DNA from: an uncultured Oscillospiraceae bacterium
GTDB lineage: Bacteria > Bacillota > Clostridia > Oscillospirales > Oscillospiraceae
Length of the DNA stretch: 14,378 nt
Direction: 5' to 3'
Assembly: GCA_900759385.1 (NCBI GenBank)
Contig: CAAEUZ010000014.1
Location: forward strand, 1-14,378
In this document: piece after piece, positions 1-5,974 of the stretch
Layout of the letters: the number at the start of each line of letters is the position of its first letter
How positions within the stretch are numbered: the first letter of the stretch is position 1
Position numbers and translations under genes: made by a program
Notes under the pieces: model-generated
What the model saw: only the letters and a program-made list of their open reading frames with translations
Told to the model about the DNA's origin: nothing
Database searches by the model: none

Positions 1-14
1 GGGCCAATATTTTG

Positions 15-3000
15 TTAACCTATAACTTCCCCGCCGGGGGCATCGTTGGCTTCAGACCAGATCTCCTCCAGAGCGTCCCAATCGCGCTCGGGCAGCTTCT
101 CGGTCCAGTCCTCCACGCGCTCGCTGTCCTCGGTGGTCCAGTCGTAGTCGTGGCTGTTGGTGGCCTCCTGCATGTCGGCGTAGTACCAGGCGCCGTACAG
201 GTTGTCCGGCCAGGTGATCATCTCCTCCTCGGGCAGCAGGTGATCCTCGTGCGGGGCGCGGCCGAGGGTGCGGTTGACGATGGTGCAGGCCTCCGCGCGG
301 GTGATGCTGGCGTCGGGCCTGAAGGTGCCGTCCGGGTAGCCCTCTATGAGGCCCATCTCCACGGCCGCGGCAACGAACTGCGTGTACCAGCGCCCTTCGG
401 CGACGTCGGAGAAGGTGCCCTCATACTCGATGTCGGCGTACTCGAAGAAGCTGACGGCTATCTTCGTGAACTCGGCGCGGGTGATGGGGCTGTTCGGGCG
501 GAAGGAGCCGTCCTCATATCCGTCGATGATGCCGAGGTTGCTGAGGGTGGATATGGCGTTATTGTACCAGGCGTCGCGGGCCACGTCGGTGTAGCCGTTG
601 GTCTGGCTCCAGTACTCCTCGCGCGTCTCGTCGGTGAGCAGGCGGAAGAAGATGGTGGCCACCTCGGCGCGGGTGATGTTGCCCTCCGGCTTGACCTCGC
701 CGTCCGGGTAACCGATTATGTAGGCCACGTGGTCCTCGGTGTTCAGTCCGTCCGGCTCCTGCGGCCTGACAGGGTCAGTGGGCCGCACCGGCGGGATAAC
801 CGGCTCATCCCCGCCGTCAGTGTCCCAGACGAGCATAAACGGTGAAAAATTGCCGGATGTCACGTTGAATACTACATGGGTACCGGTAACCTCTGTGATC
901 TCGATTTCATCTACCACGCAGTTTGCGATATCATTTTCTATCTCATCCGAGGCCATATCACGGTCGAGATCCTCAAAGTGGAGCAGGGTGAAATCAGTAA
1001 ATCTGTTCGTCCCTTCAGGCAGCGGCCAATATACCGTCACCGCATTGCTGGCAGTGACCCAAGCGTCGCCGTTGTTCCTGTCAACAAGGTCGAGATACTT
1101 GGCTTCGTAGCTGTCGAAAGCTCCTATCTCCTGTTCTGCGCGATCTACCAGCTGTTCGGTGCGGTTCTCCGAGCCGGTGTCTATGATATCGTCAAACAGC
1201 AGGGCCACGCTGCCCTCATCGGTAACCTGAACTTCGCTGCCGTTCACGTAGAACACTGTGTTCTCAGGGGCGGTCAGGCCCGGTTCCCCTGCCGTCTGTG
1301 CTGTCCCGGTTACTTCGACTTCGGCATAGGCCGGGTTTTCTGTCACTCCGCGGACGGTGAGTATACCCGAGCCCAGCTCCACAGTGTAAGCTTGCCCGTC
1401 AATAGTGGCGGAAACCTCACCGGCGTTGCCCGGATATATTGACATCTCAAAGCTCGTATTGACTTCAAGTCCGACGATGAATTCGTCGCTTACCACATAG
1501 TCGTTTTCGCCTACTTTGAACTGCACACGGACGGGGTCTTGATTTTCCGTACCGGACGGGACAATAGTGTAAAGCTTATGTACCGCGTCCTCACTGAGGC
1601 CGGGATACAGCTCCACATGCCAGGCCCTTTCCCCTGCGCCGGAGAAGATTATGTCGGTCGGGTCGGTGCCTTCCGGAAGTCCACTGAAAGTGAAGCCCGG
1701 GGTCGGAAGCGTATTGCTCGCCGTAATTGTCCCGCTTCCGTTGGCCACGCCGTCATAGCCGTCGTTGCCGCCCATATAGATAATTATATCCGCCGGGGTA
1801 ATGGTTATGGGGATTATACCATGCGCGGCCTTGTAAGCATGGAGGCCGGTAACTGTATAGAGGCCGGTCTCTTCGTCGAAGTTCGCACTGCTTATGAGCT
1901 CAGTGTGATTTCCCGCGGTTGTTTTCGCGTGGGCTTCCCAGCGCGCACCTTCGCTGTCGTCGTACCAGCCGTCAATGGCATCGGTGCAGTCGGGCTCGCC
2001 GTCGAGACGCCAGTCAGTGCCGGTTTCAGGGAACGTGATTGACGCACCGTCACGGTTATAAATATCGTCGCCGGCATTCCCGGCATGATTGTTGTATATC
2101 TGCACGCCTGCAGACATGTTAACGGTTCCAGCGTTACAAATGCCGCCCCCGGTCTGATATGCATGATTTCTTTCTATCGTTGTATTGGAGGGCAAATTGA
2201 GCATACCGCCGTTATATATACCACCGCCGTTAGTTGATGGCTCTTCGTTGTCAACGACTGTGATGACAGCGCCTTCTGCGATATTGAAGGTGCCATAATT
2301 CTCCATACCATTCCTATCATTGCTTATAATGTTTATCCTTGCTCCTGACTCCACCGTCGATGTACCGTATGCCCTAAGTCCTCCGCCGGTGTATCCTCGC
2401 CCATTATCATTAGCATTAATGACCGAAGTGGAATCCATGGTCATATTGCCGGAATATGTAAGCCCATAATATGCGTTGTTGTTACAATTCAAAGTTGACG
2501 CCTCAATGGTAACATTTCCGGCAGAAAGTCCGTGTCCATTGTTGTTGAGGTAATTAATTGTAGACCGAATTGCTGTAAATTCTCCGCCATTAGAAGCATT
2601 AGAGGTGCAATTCTGCACTGTGAACGTCGAGTCCTCAACATATATTGTCGGGCTGCTCACATAGCCTCGGTTTGTGCCGTCGATGAGGAAAGTACTTTGT
2701 CCAGTAACGTTAACCTCTGACCGTCCTGCCTGATCGAGCTGAAGTCCCTGGCCAGGTTTTCCCTCAGTACCAACGCCATAAATAGCAAAGAAAGCATTAT
2801 CGGAAACATTAATCTCTGCTCCAGCATTCAAGTAAATGGCATTCCTATTGGAAGCGCCCAAGCTGTCTACATGCATTTCAAACTTGGCGCTGTCATTTAC
2901 TTCAAGTTTTCCACTGAGAGACAACATCAGCCACTTAGTATCACCATTTGCAGACCAGTCCACAGACAAACCCGCTCCGGTAAATGTAAGAACTCTGGAT

Positions 3001-3380
3001 GGATCATATAGTCCGAAACACATCCACCCCTCGCCATCGCTCGTGAGCTGGCTGTCAATGGTTATTTTCCCGTTGCCCGTAAAGGTAAGGGTCTTATTAA
3101 AGCCTGTATCCATGTCACAGTCGGACAAAAGCCAAATAACAGAACCCTCGTTAGCTTTTACAACAGCGTAATCCAGTGATTTATAAGGATCATTCTTAGT
3201 GCCGCTTCCAGACTCAACCGGAACGCCATCCTGCTGCACATAAATATAGTTTATATTGGGGTCCTCAACAGTTACACCTTCACCAGGCCCCGGTTCTTCT
3301 GCCGCCGCCAGTGCCGCCACTGTCAGCAGTGCCACGGCCAATGCCAGAGTCAATAGCACCGGCAAAAGTTTTTTCCTCAT
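15..3380 (-). CDS. Secreted beta-helix surface protein with three C-terminal SLH domains
   Basis: This is a cell-surface protein of 1121 residues. It begins with a Sec signal peptide (MRKK, then a long Leu/Ala/Val stretch ending near ALAAAEE at about residue 28). Residues about 120-470 are Asn/Gly-rich short repeats with recurring GGGIYN / GGGICN / NNN signatures, typical of a right-handed parallel beta-helix. A middle region of beta-rich, Ig-like or unassigned sequence follows, then a Pro-rich linker (VIPPVRPTDPVRPQEP). Residues about 880-1040 hold three SLH modules with ITRAE motifs and GYPDG/GYEDG/GYPDG turns, which in Firmicutes bind pyruvylated secondary cell-wall polymer. A Trp/Glu-rich tail (DMQEATNSHDYDW, LPERDW) ends the protein. 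The start is supported by AGGAGG, 6 bases before the ATG. It lies 38 bp behind the degenerate recombinase with no terminator between, so it may share the invertible promoter. The part encoding the N-terminal half is visibly richer in A+T than the neighbouring genes. The ligand is unknown; an adhesin or structural surface protein is inferred. Confidence 0.9.
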   Translation of the reverse strand: MRKKLLPVLLTLALAVALLTVAALAAAEEPGPGEGVTVEDPNINYIYVQQDGVPVESGSGTKNDPYKSLDYAVVKANEGSVIWLLSDCDMDTGFNKTLTFTGNGKITIDSQLTSDGEGWMCFGLYDPSRVLTFTGAGLSVDWSANGDTKWLMLSLSGKLEVNDSAKFEMHVDSLGASNRNAIYLNAGAEINVSDNAFFAIYGVGTEGKPGQGLQLDQAGRSEVNVTGQSTFLIDGTNRGYVSSPTIYVEDSTFTVQNCTSNASNGGEFTAIRSTINYLNNNGHGLSAGNVTIEASTLNCNNNAYYGLTYSGNMTMDSTSVINANDNGRGYTGGGLRAYGTSTVESGARINIISNDRNGMENYGTFNIAEGAVITVVDNEEPSTNGGGIYNGGMLNLPSNTTIERNHAYQTGGGICNAGTVNMSAGVQIYNNHAGNAGDDIYNRDGASITFPETGTDWRLDGEPDCTDAIDGWYDDSEGARWEAHAKTTAGNHTELISSANFDEETGLYTVTGLHAYKAAHGIIPITITPADIIIYMGGNDGYDGVANGSGTITASNTLPTPGFTFSGLPEGTDPTDIIFSGAGERAWHVELYPGLSEDAVHKLYTIVPSGTENQDPVRVQFKVGENDYVVSDEFIVGLEVNTSFEMSIYPGNAGEVSATIDGQAYTVELGSGILTVRGVTENPAYAEVEVTGTAQTAGEPGLTAPENTVFYVNGSEVQVTDEGSVALLFDDIIDTGSENRTEQLVDRAEQEIGAFDSYEAKYLDLVDRNNGDAWVTASNAVTVYWPLPEGTNRFTDFTLLHFEDLDRDMASDEIENDIANCVVDEIEITEVTGTHVVFNVTSGNFSPFMLVWDTDGGDEPVIPPVRPTDPVRPQEPDGLNTEDHVAYIIGYPDGEVKPEGNITRAEVATIFFRLLTDETREEYWSQTNGYTDVARDAWYNNAISTLSNLGIIDGYEDGSFRPNSPITRAEFTKIAVSFFEYADIEYEGTFSDVAEGRWYTQFVAAAVEMGLIEGYPDGTFRPDASITRAEACTIVNRTLGRAPHEDHLLPEEEMITWPDNLYGAWYYADMQEATNSHDYDWTTEDSERVEDWTEKLPERDWDALEEIWSEANDAPGGEVIG

Positions 3381-3418
3381 TTTCCGTCCTCCTTATGTAT
3401 TTTTATGTTTTTTCAATC

Positions 3419-4237
3419 TCAGGTTAGGGCCATCTCGTCTGTCCAGGCGGCGGCCCTGTCCTCTTCCTCTATCAGCGCGGCGTACTCCTGCCAGACCAGC
3501 TCCTCCATGTTCCTGCGTATCTCCGCCTGCGTGGCCAGGTAGAGCCTGCGCAGGCAGCGGGGATTGGACTTTGTGTCATCCAGCCCGGCCTGACGGCACA
3601 GCACGCGGATGCTGTCCGACACCGCGGTGCGGCTGAGCGCGCCGCCCGCTTGCGTCTGGAAGACATAGCCCGTTTGTATCCCGCTTTCCCGGCAGTATTC
3701 CAGCAGCTCCTGCCTGAGCTTGTCCGGCAGCCGGACCGTTCTGGCTCCCGGGCCGCTGCCCGAGCTCACGGCGCCGGCGGTCACGGCCTCCACGGTCACA
3801 TTCGTCAGGTCATGCACGTTGATGCCCGTCTGCGCAAAGAGCTTTATGAGCACGTACACCCGCAGCTTGCCGGCCGCGCGCGCCGCGCGCAGCATTTGCA
3901 GGTATTCCTCCCGCGTGAGCTCGGGCAGCTCGCGCTCCGCCGGCATCGGGTAGTCCGTCATCTGCAGGTCGCGCCGGCCCCTGAACTCCAGATAGCCGTT
4001 GGCTACGCATATGGAGGTCTTCACGGTGCCGGCGGAGTAGCCGTCCGCCAGCAGGGCGTCGCGCCAGCCGGAAAGGCTGCCCTTCCCGATGGCCCCGGTC
4101 CCGCCCAGGTACTGCGCCAGGCTGCGTATGCAGCGTCTGTATGTCCTGATGGTATTTATGGGTTTTCCCTGGCCGGTGAGATACGCAATGTAGCTGTCCA
4201 CATCGCTCAGGCTGAGTTTAACTCCCGCTTCGTCCAT
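3419..4237 (-). CDS. Degenerate tyrosine-recombinase paralogue (probably catalytically inactive)
   Basis: This 272-residue protein has the phage-integrase fold: an N-terminal SAM-like DNA-binding domain (residues about 10-95) and a C-terminal domain opening with ELTREEYLQML. It aligns with the neighbouring recombinase (4518-5363) almost without gaps, but key catalytic positions are changed. The first Arg (R140 in the neighbour) is N140 in GINVHDL. The beta-hairpin Lys motif KGKVRT is GPGART. The HNLRH box (227-231) is RCLRR. The GHSSIETTRIY segment with the Tyr nucleophile is absent. Only Arg230 is recognisable. A DNA-binding, architectural or regulatory role is inferred. An upstream in-frame ATG at 4372 exists, but the start at 4237 has an ideal AGGGGGG six bases before it, and the longer version would be translated across an inverted repeat and the promoter. 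The ATG at 4243 abuts the ribosome binding site and is less likely. The promoter at 4318-4346 reads straight into the gene. Confidence 0.85.
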   Translation of the reverse strand: MDEAGVKLSLSDVDSYIAYLTGQGKPINTIRTYRRCIRSLAQYLGGTGAIGKGSLSGWRDALLADGYSAGTVKTSICVANGYLEFRGRRDLQMTDYPMPAERELPELTREEYLQMLRAARAAGKLRVYVLIKLFAQTGINVHDLTNVTVEAVTAGAVSSGSGPGARTVRLPDKLRQELLEYCRESGIQTGYVFQTQAGGALSRTAVSDSIRVLCRQAGLDDTKSNPRCLRRLYLATQAEIRRNMEELVWQEYAALIEEEDRAAAWTDEMALT

Positions 4238-4243
4238 ACACAT

Positions 4244-4250
4244 CCCCCCT
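4244..4250 (-). promoter_or_regulatory. Ribosome binding site fixing the start of the degenerate recombinase
   Basis: On the minus strand AGGGGGG is followed by ATGTGT and then ATG at 4237. The six-base spacing favours 4237 over the ATG at 4243, which directly abuts the site. Confidence 0.6.
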
Positions 4251-4261
4251 GTTGTCCCCGC

Positions 4262-4282
4262 TACGGAATCATCCTTCCGTAT
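4262..4282 (+). repeat. Left inverted repeat / putative recombination site
   Basis: The repeat is 21 bp and its exact reverse complement lies at 4490-4510. It contains two 7-bp arms, TACGGAA and TTCCGTA, around a 6-bp asymmetric spacer TCATCC. A core of inverted binding arms around a 6-bp crossover region is what XerC/XerD-like tyrosine recombinases use. Identity stops exactly at the base outside the core on the outer side (4261 versus 4511). It lies in the leader between the promoter at 4318-4346 and the recombinase paralogue start. Confidence 0.8.
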
Positions 4283-4317
4283 GGGCCTGTGAGTTTCTGT
4301 TACATAATGTTTTAAGG

Positions 4318-4346
4318 ATTTTACCACACTCAGGAAGAAATAGCAA
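4318..4346 (-). promoter_or_regulatory. Extended -10 sigma-A promoter inside the invertible segment
   Basis: On the minus strand there is TTGCTA (4346-4341), a 17-bp spacer, then TAAAAT (4323-4318) preceded by TGG, making a TGn-extended -10. Transcription would start near 4311, run leftward through the left inverted repeat and enter the gene starting at 4237. Confidence 0.75.
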
Positions 4347-4489
4347 GTATTTATGAAACATAAGCATGACAATCAGGTCGCTCGAAGCCATGAAATTCGA
4401 ACGGCCCGAATAACTGCGCCCTTTTGAGGCCGAGAGCGGAGCCGCCGTCCTCAGCACTGCGCTTCCGGCGTACGGCCGCTTTGATTTTA

Positions 4490-4510
4490 ATACGGAAGGA
4501 TGATTCCGTA
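4490..4510 (-). repeat. Right inverted repeat / putative recombination site
   Basis: This is the exact reverse complement of 4262-4282, with arms TACGGAA and TTCCGTA around GGATGA. It ends 7 bases from the stop codon of the intact recombinase. Confidence 0.8.
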
Positions 4511-4517
4511 TACACAT

Positions 4518-5363
4518 CTACGATACCAGGTTCAGCCGCTCGAGCGTGCGCTCGTGCTCAGCGCTGGTCGTCAGCAGATATATGCGCGTCGTCTCTATCG
4601 AGCTGTGGCCCAGCACGTCCGCCAGCCGGGCTATGTCCCGGCTCACCCGGTAGAAGGCGCGGGCGAACAGGTGCCTCAGGTTGTGCGGGAACACCTTGCC
4701 CGGTTCCACCTCCGCCGCGGCGCACAGGCTTTTCATCTCAGACCATATCTGCCCCCTTGTCAGCCCCCGGCCCGTCCGCGTGACGAACAGCTCGCCGGAG
4801 GTTATTTTCTGCGCCCTGGCCCAGCTGAGCAGCTTGCGGCAGAGCTTGCCGGGCAGGAGTATCGTGCGCACCTTGCCCTTCAGGCGTATCTCCGCCCGCC
4901 CGCTCCTGGCGGCCTCCACGGTGAGGTACTTCACCTCGCTCACGCGCACGCCGGTGGAGCACACGGCCTCAACGAGCAGCGCCAGACGCGCCCTGCCCAT
5001 GCCCTGCGCGGCCGCGAGCAGCCGCCCGTACTCGCCGCGGGTCAGCTCCAGACGCTCCGAGCGGAACAGCCGCCGCTGGATGCGCACCGGCTTTATGCGC
5101 TCTTCAGGCACGCCGCAGAACCCGAACATGGCGTTCACCGCCGCCACCGCGACGTTCACGCCCGCGGGCGCCCGTCCCTCCGACAGCATATGCTCCCGCC
5201 ACTGCGCGGCGCTCTCCCGCCCGGCCTCGCGCCCGGCCAGATATTCGCCGTATTGCCTGACCGCGCGGGTGTACCGCGCCACCGTCGCCTCGCTGCGCTC
5301 GTCATTGCGCAGCGCCCCGGCGAACCCCGCGAGCAGCTCCGGTGTGATTTTCAATGCCTTCAT
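4518..5363 (-). CDS. Tyrosine recombinase / site-specific integrase, complete catalytic set
   Basis: This 281-residue enzyme is of the Xer/phage-integrase type, presumed to cut and rejoin DNA through a 3'-phosphotyrosine intermediate. The N-terminal core-binding domain spans residues about 5-95. The catalytic domain starts near LELTRGEYGRLL and carries the full set: R140 in TGVRVSEV, the beta-hairpin Lys motif KGKVRT (K162/K164), H227-N-L-R230-H231, H253 in LGHSSIETT and the nucleophile Y262 in RIYL. The start at 5363 is preceded by AGGAGG at normal distance. Its stop lies 7 bp from the right inverted repeat, which makes it the obvious candidate to act on the 7-6-7 sites. Its length (about 280 residues) matches small invertases rather than long phage integrases. 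No phage genes accompany it. Alternatives are an integron-like or remnant prophage integrase. Confidence 0.9.
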   Translation of the reverse strand: MKALKITPELLAGFAGALRNDERSEATVARYTRAVRQYGEYLAGREAGRESAAQWREHMLSEGRAPAGVNVAVAAVNAMFGFCGVPEERIKPVRIQRRLFRSERLELTRGEYGRLLAAAQGMGRARLALLVEAVCSTGVRVSEVKYLTVEAARSGRAEIRLKGKVRTILLPGKLCRKLLSWARAQKITSGELFVTRTGRGLTRGQIWSEMKSLCAAAEVEPGKVFPHNLRHLFARAFYRVSRDIARLADVLGHSSIETTRIYLLTTSAEHERTLERLNLVS

Positions 5364-5539
5364 CTCGTCGCCTCCTGAGTTTTTAGGGCTATTTTACCGC
5401 AAGAAGGCTGCCGGCATAAATACAAAGACATAATTTTAATATTGTTTTCCGCCGCTTGTTCCGTCCGTTGATGACATTATAGAACACCGCGTCTGTCAAA
5501 TGCTGTCGATGTGCAATTTTTGCATTTGTACTTGACAAT
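5364..5539. other. Noncoding divergent intergenic region
   Basis: This is the A+T-rich spacer between the leftward recombinase gene and the rightward SCIFF promoter. On the minus strand a TAAAAT box lies about 30 bases before the recombinase ribosome binding site, but I see no convincing -35 partner. Near 5505-5535 there is short dyad symmetry (TGCAA/TTGCA and AAATGC/GCATTT) just upstream of the SCIFF -35 that could be a regulatory site. Nothing else was recognised. Confidence 0.4.
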
Positions 5540-5568
5540 TTGACCGCTTTGCATTAACCTTTTATAAG
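5540..5568 (+). promoter_or_regulatory. Sigma-A-like promoter of the SCIFF operon
   Basis: TTGACC (5540-5545), a 17-bp spacer and TATAAG (5563-5568) predict transcription starting near 5575, giving a leader of about 40 nt before the SCIFF start. A second TTGACA at 5532-5537 is present but its -10 partner is poorer. Confidence 0.65.
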
Positions 5569-5616
5569 GATTATCTCGCCCACCCGGGCTATCACTTTTA
5601 GAATGGAGTGTATACA

Positions 5617-5763
5617 ATGAAAAGGATAAAGACTCTTGAGACCCGCAACCTCTGCGAGAGCGCCGTCAAGGGCGGCTGCGGCGAGTGCCAGACCTCCTGC
5701 CAGAGCGCCTGCAAGACCAGCTGCGGCGTCGCCAACCAGCCCTGCGAGAACAAGAAGGCCTGA
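5617..5763 (+). CDS. scfA: SCIFF (six cysteines in forty-five) ranthipeptide precursor
   Basis: This 48-residue Cys-rich peptide begins MKRIKTLETRNL and carries the SCIFF core CGECQTSCQSACKTSC followed by GVANQPCE. The six canonical cysteines are C21, C24, C28, C32, C36 and C43. An additional C13 lies in the leader. SCIFF peptides are RiPP precursors in which a radical SAM/SPASM enzyme forms a Cys-to-Thr thioether; the maturase follows at 5975. In the characterised Tte1186a/Tte1186 pair, as I recall, the link joins Cys32 and Thr37 within CKTSCT. Here residue 37 is Gly. The ribosome binding site TGGAG is 8 bases before the ATG, and the peptide has its own promoter. It is separated from the maturase by a terminator-like hairpin, which would favour excess precursor. 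The biological role of SCIFF is not settled; signalling or regulation has been proposed. Confidence 0.95.
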   Translation: MKRIKTLETRNLCESAVKGGCGECQTSCQSACKTSCGVANQPCENKKA

Positions 5764-5789
5764 GCGCTTATCGCAAAGCCATAGCTCCG

Positions 5790-5806
5790 CGCCGCCGGTG
5801 GCGGCG
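5790..5806 (+). other. Short GC hairpin downstream of SCIFF
   Basis: CGCCGCC, loop GGT, GGCGGCG form a very stable 7-bp stem 26 nt after the SCIFF stop. It has no T-run. It could protect the 3' end of the short SCIFF transcript after termination at the next hairpin. Confidence 0.4.
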
Positions 5807-5835
5807 TGACGTGCGGCGCTTCACTGCGCGCAAAG

Positions 5836-5867
5836 AAATCCACCAGTTTGCGGACTGGTGGATTTTT
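5836..5867 (+). terminator. Intercistronic terminator/attenuator between SCIFF and maturase
   Basis: A perfect 12-bp stem, AAATCCACCAGT / ACTGGTGGATTT, with loop TTGCGG is followed by a T-run (5863-5867). Such partial terminators between a RiPP precursor and its enzyme typically set a high precursor-to-enzyme ratio. No separate promoter is evident before the maturase, so read-through is assumed. Confidence 0.75.
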
Positions 5868-5974
5868 CACACTTCGTTCCGCCGCACAGGCTGCACATCA
5901 CCCCGCTGCGCCGCATCAGGCGGGCGGCGTTCACTGCGCTGCGGCGCGAAACCCTGTTACATAGGAGAAAAAAC

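Larger units (their letters stand above)
4262..4510. promoter_or_regulatory. Candidate invertible promoter segment (inverton)
   Basis: A unique interior of about 207 bp (4283-4489) is bounded by perfect 21-bp inverted repeats and sits between two tyrosine-recombinase genes. Because the 6-bp spacers TCATCC/GGATGA are in opposite orientation, recombination between the sites should invert the interior rather than excise it. The left half of the interior is A+T rich and holds a strong leftward promoter; the right half is G+C rich and shows no promoter reading rightward. As drawn the promoter faces the recombinase paralogue and SLH gene (ON). In the flipped state it would read rightward, antisense to the intact recombinase. 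The structure is seen directly; inversion itself is inferred. Confidence 0.7.

Noticed and set aside
3381..3418. A TTGAAA box just upstream of the SLH gene as its own promoter
   Set aside because: At 17-bp spacing the -10 position falls on the AGGAGG ribosome binding site, so no usable promoter is seen in this gap.
4238..4372. N-terminal extension of the recombinase paralogue to an ATG at 4372
   Set aside because: The extension would translate the promoter -10 region and the left inverted repeat. The ATG at 4237 has an ideal ribosome binding site and matches the start of homology.
4269..4517. An 82-codon minus-strand ORF spanning the inverton, with its ATG directly after the recombinase TAG stop
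   Set aside because: It has no ribosome binding site beyond the end of the recombinase gene, runs through both the promoter and the right repeat, and its product looks like no protein I know. It is most likely a chance open frame, although TAGATG coupling is possible.
3419..5363. The two integrase genes as evidence of a prophage or integrative element
   Set aside because: There are no phage, conjugation, excisionase or tRNA attachment features nearby. The inverted repeats and surface-protein neighbour fit an inversion switch better.
5858..5974. N-terminal extension of the SCIFF maturase to 5858
   Set aside because: The extension covers the terminator hairpin and GC-rich intercistronic DNA; the ATG at 5975 has AGGAG at the right distance and matches the family N-terminus.
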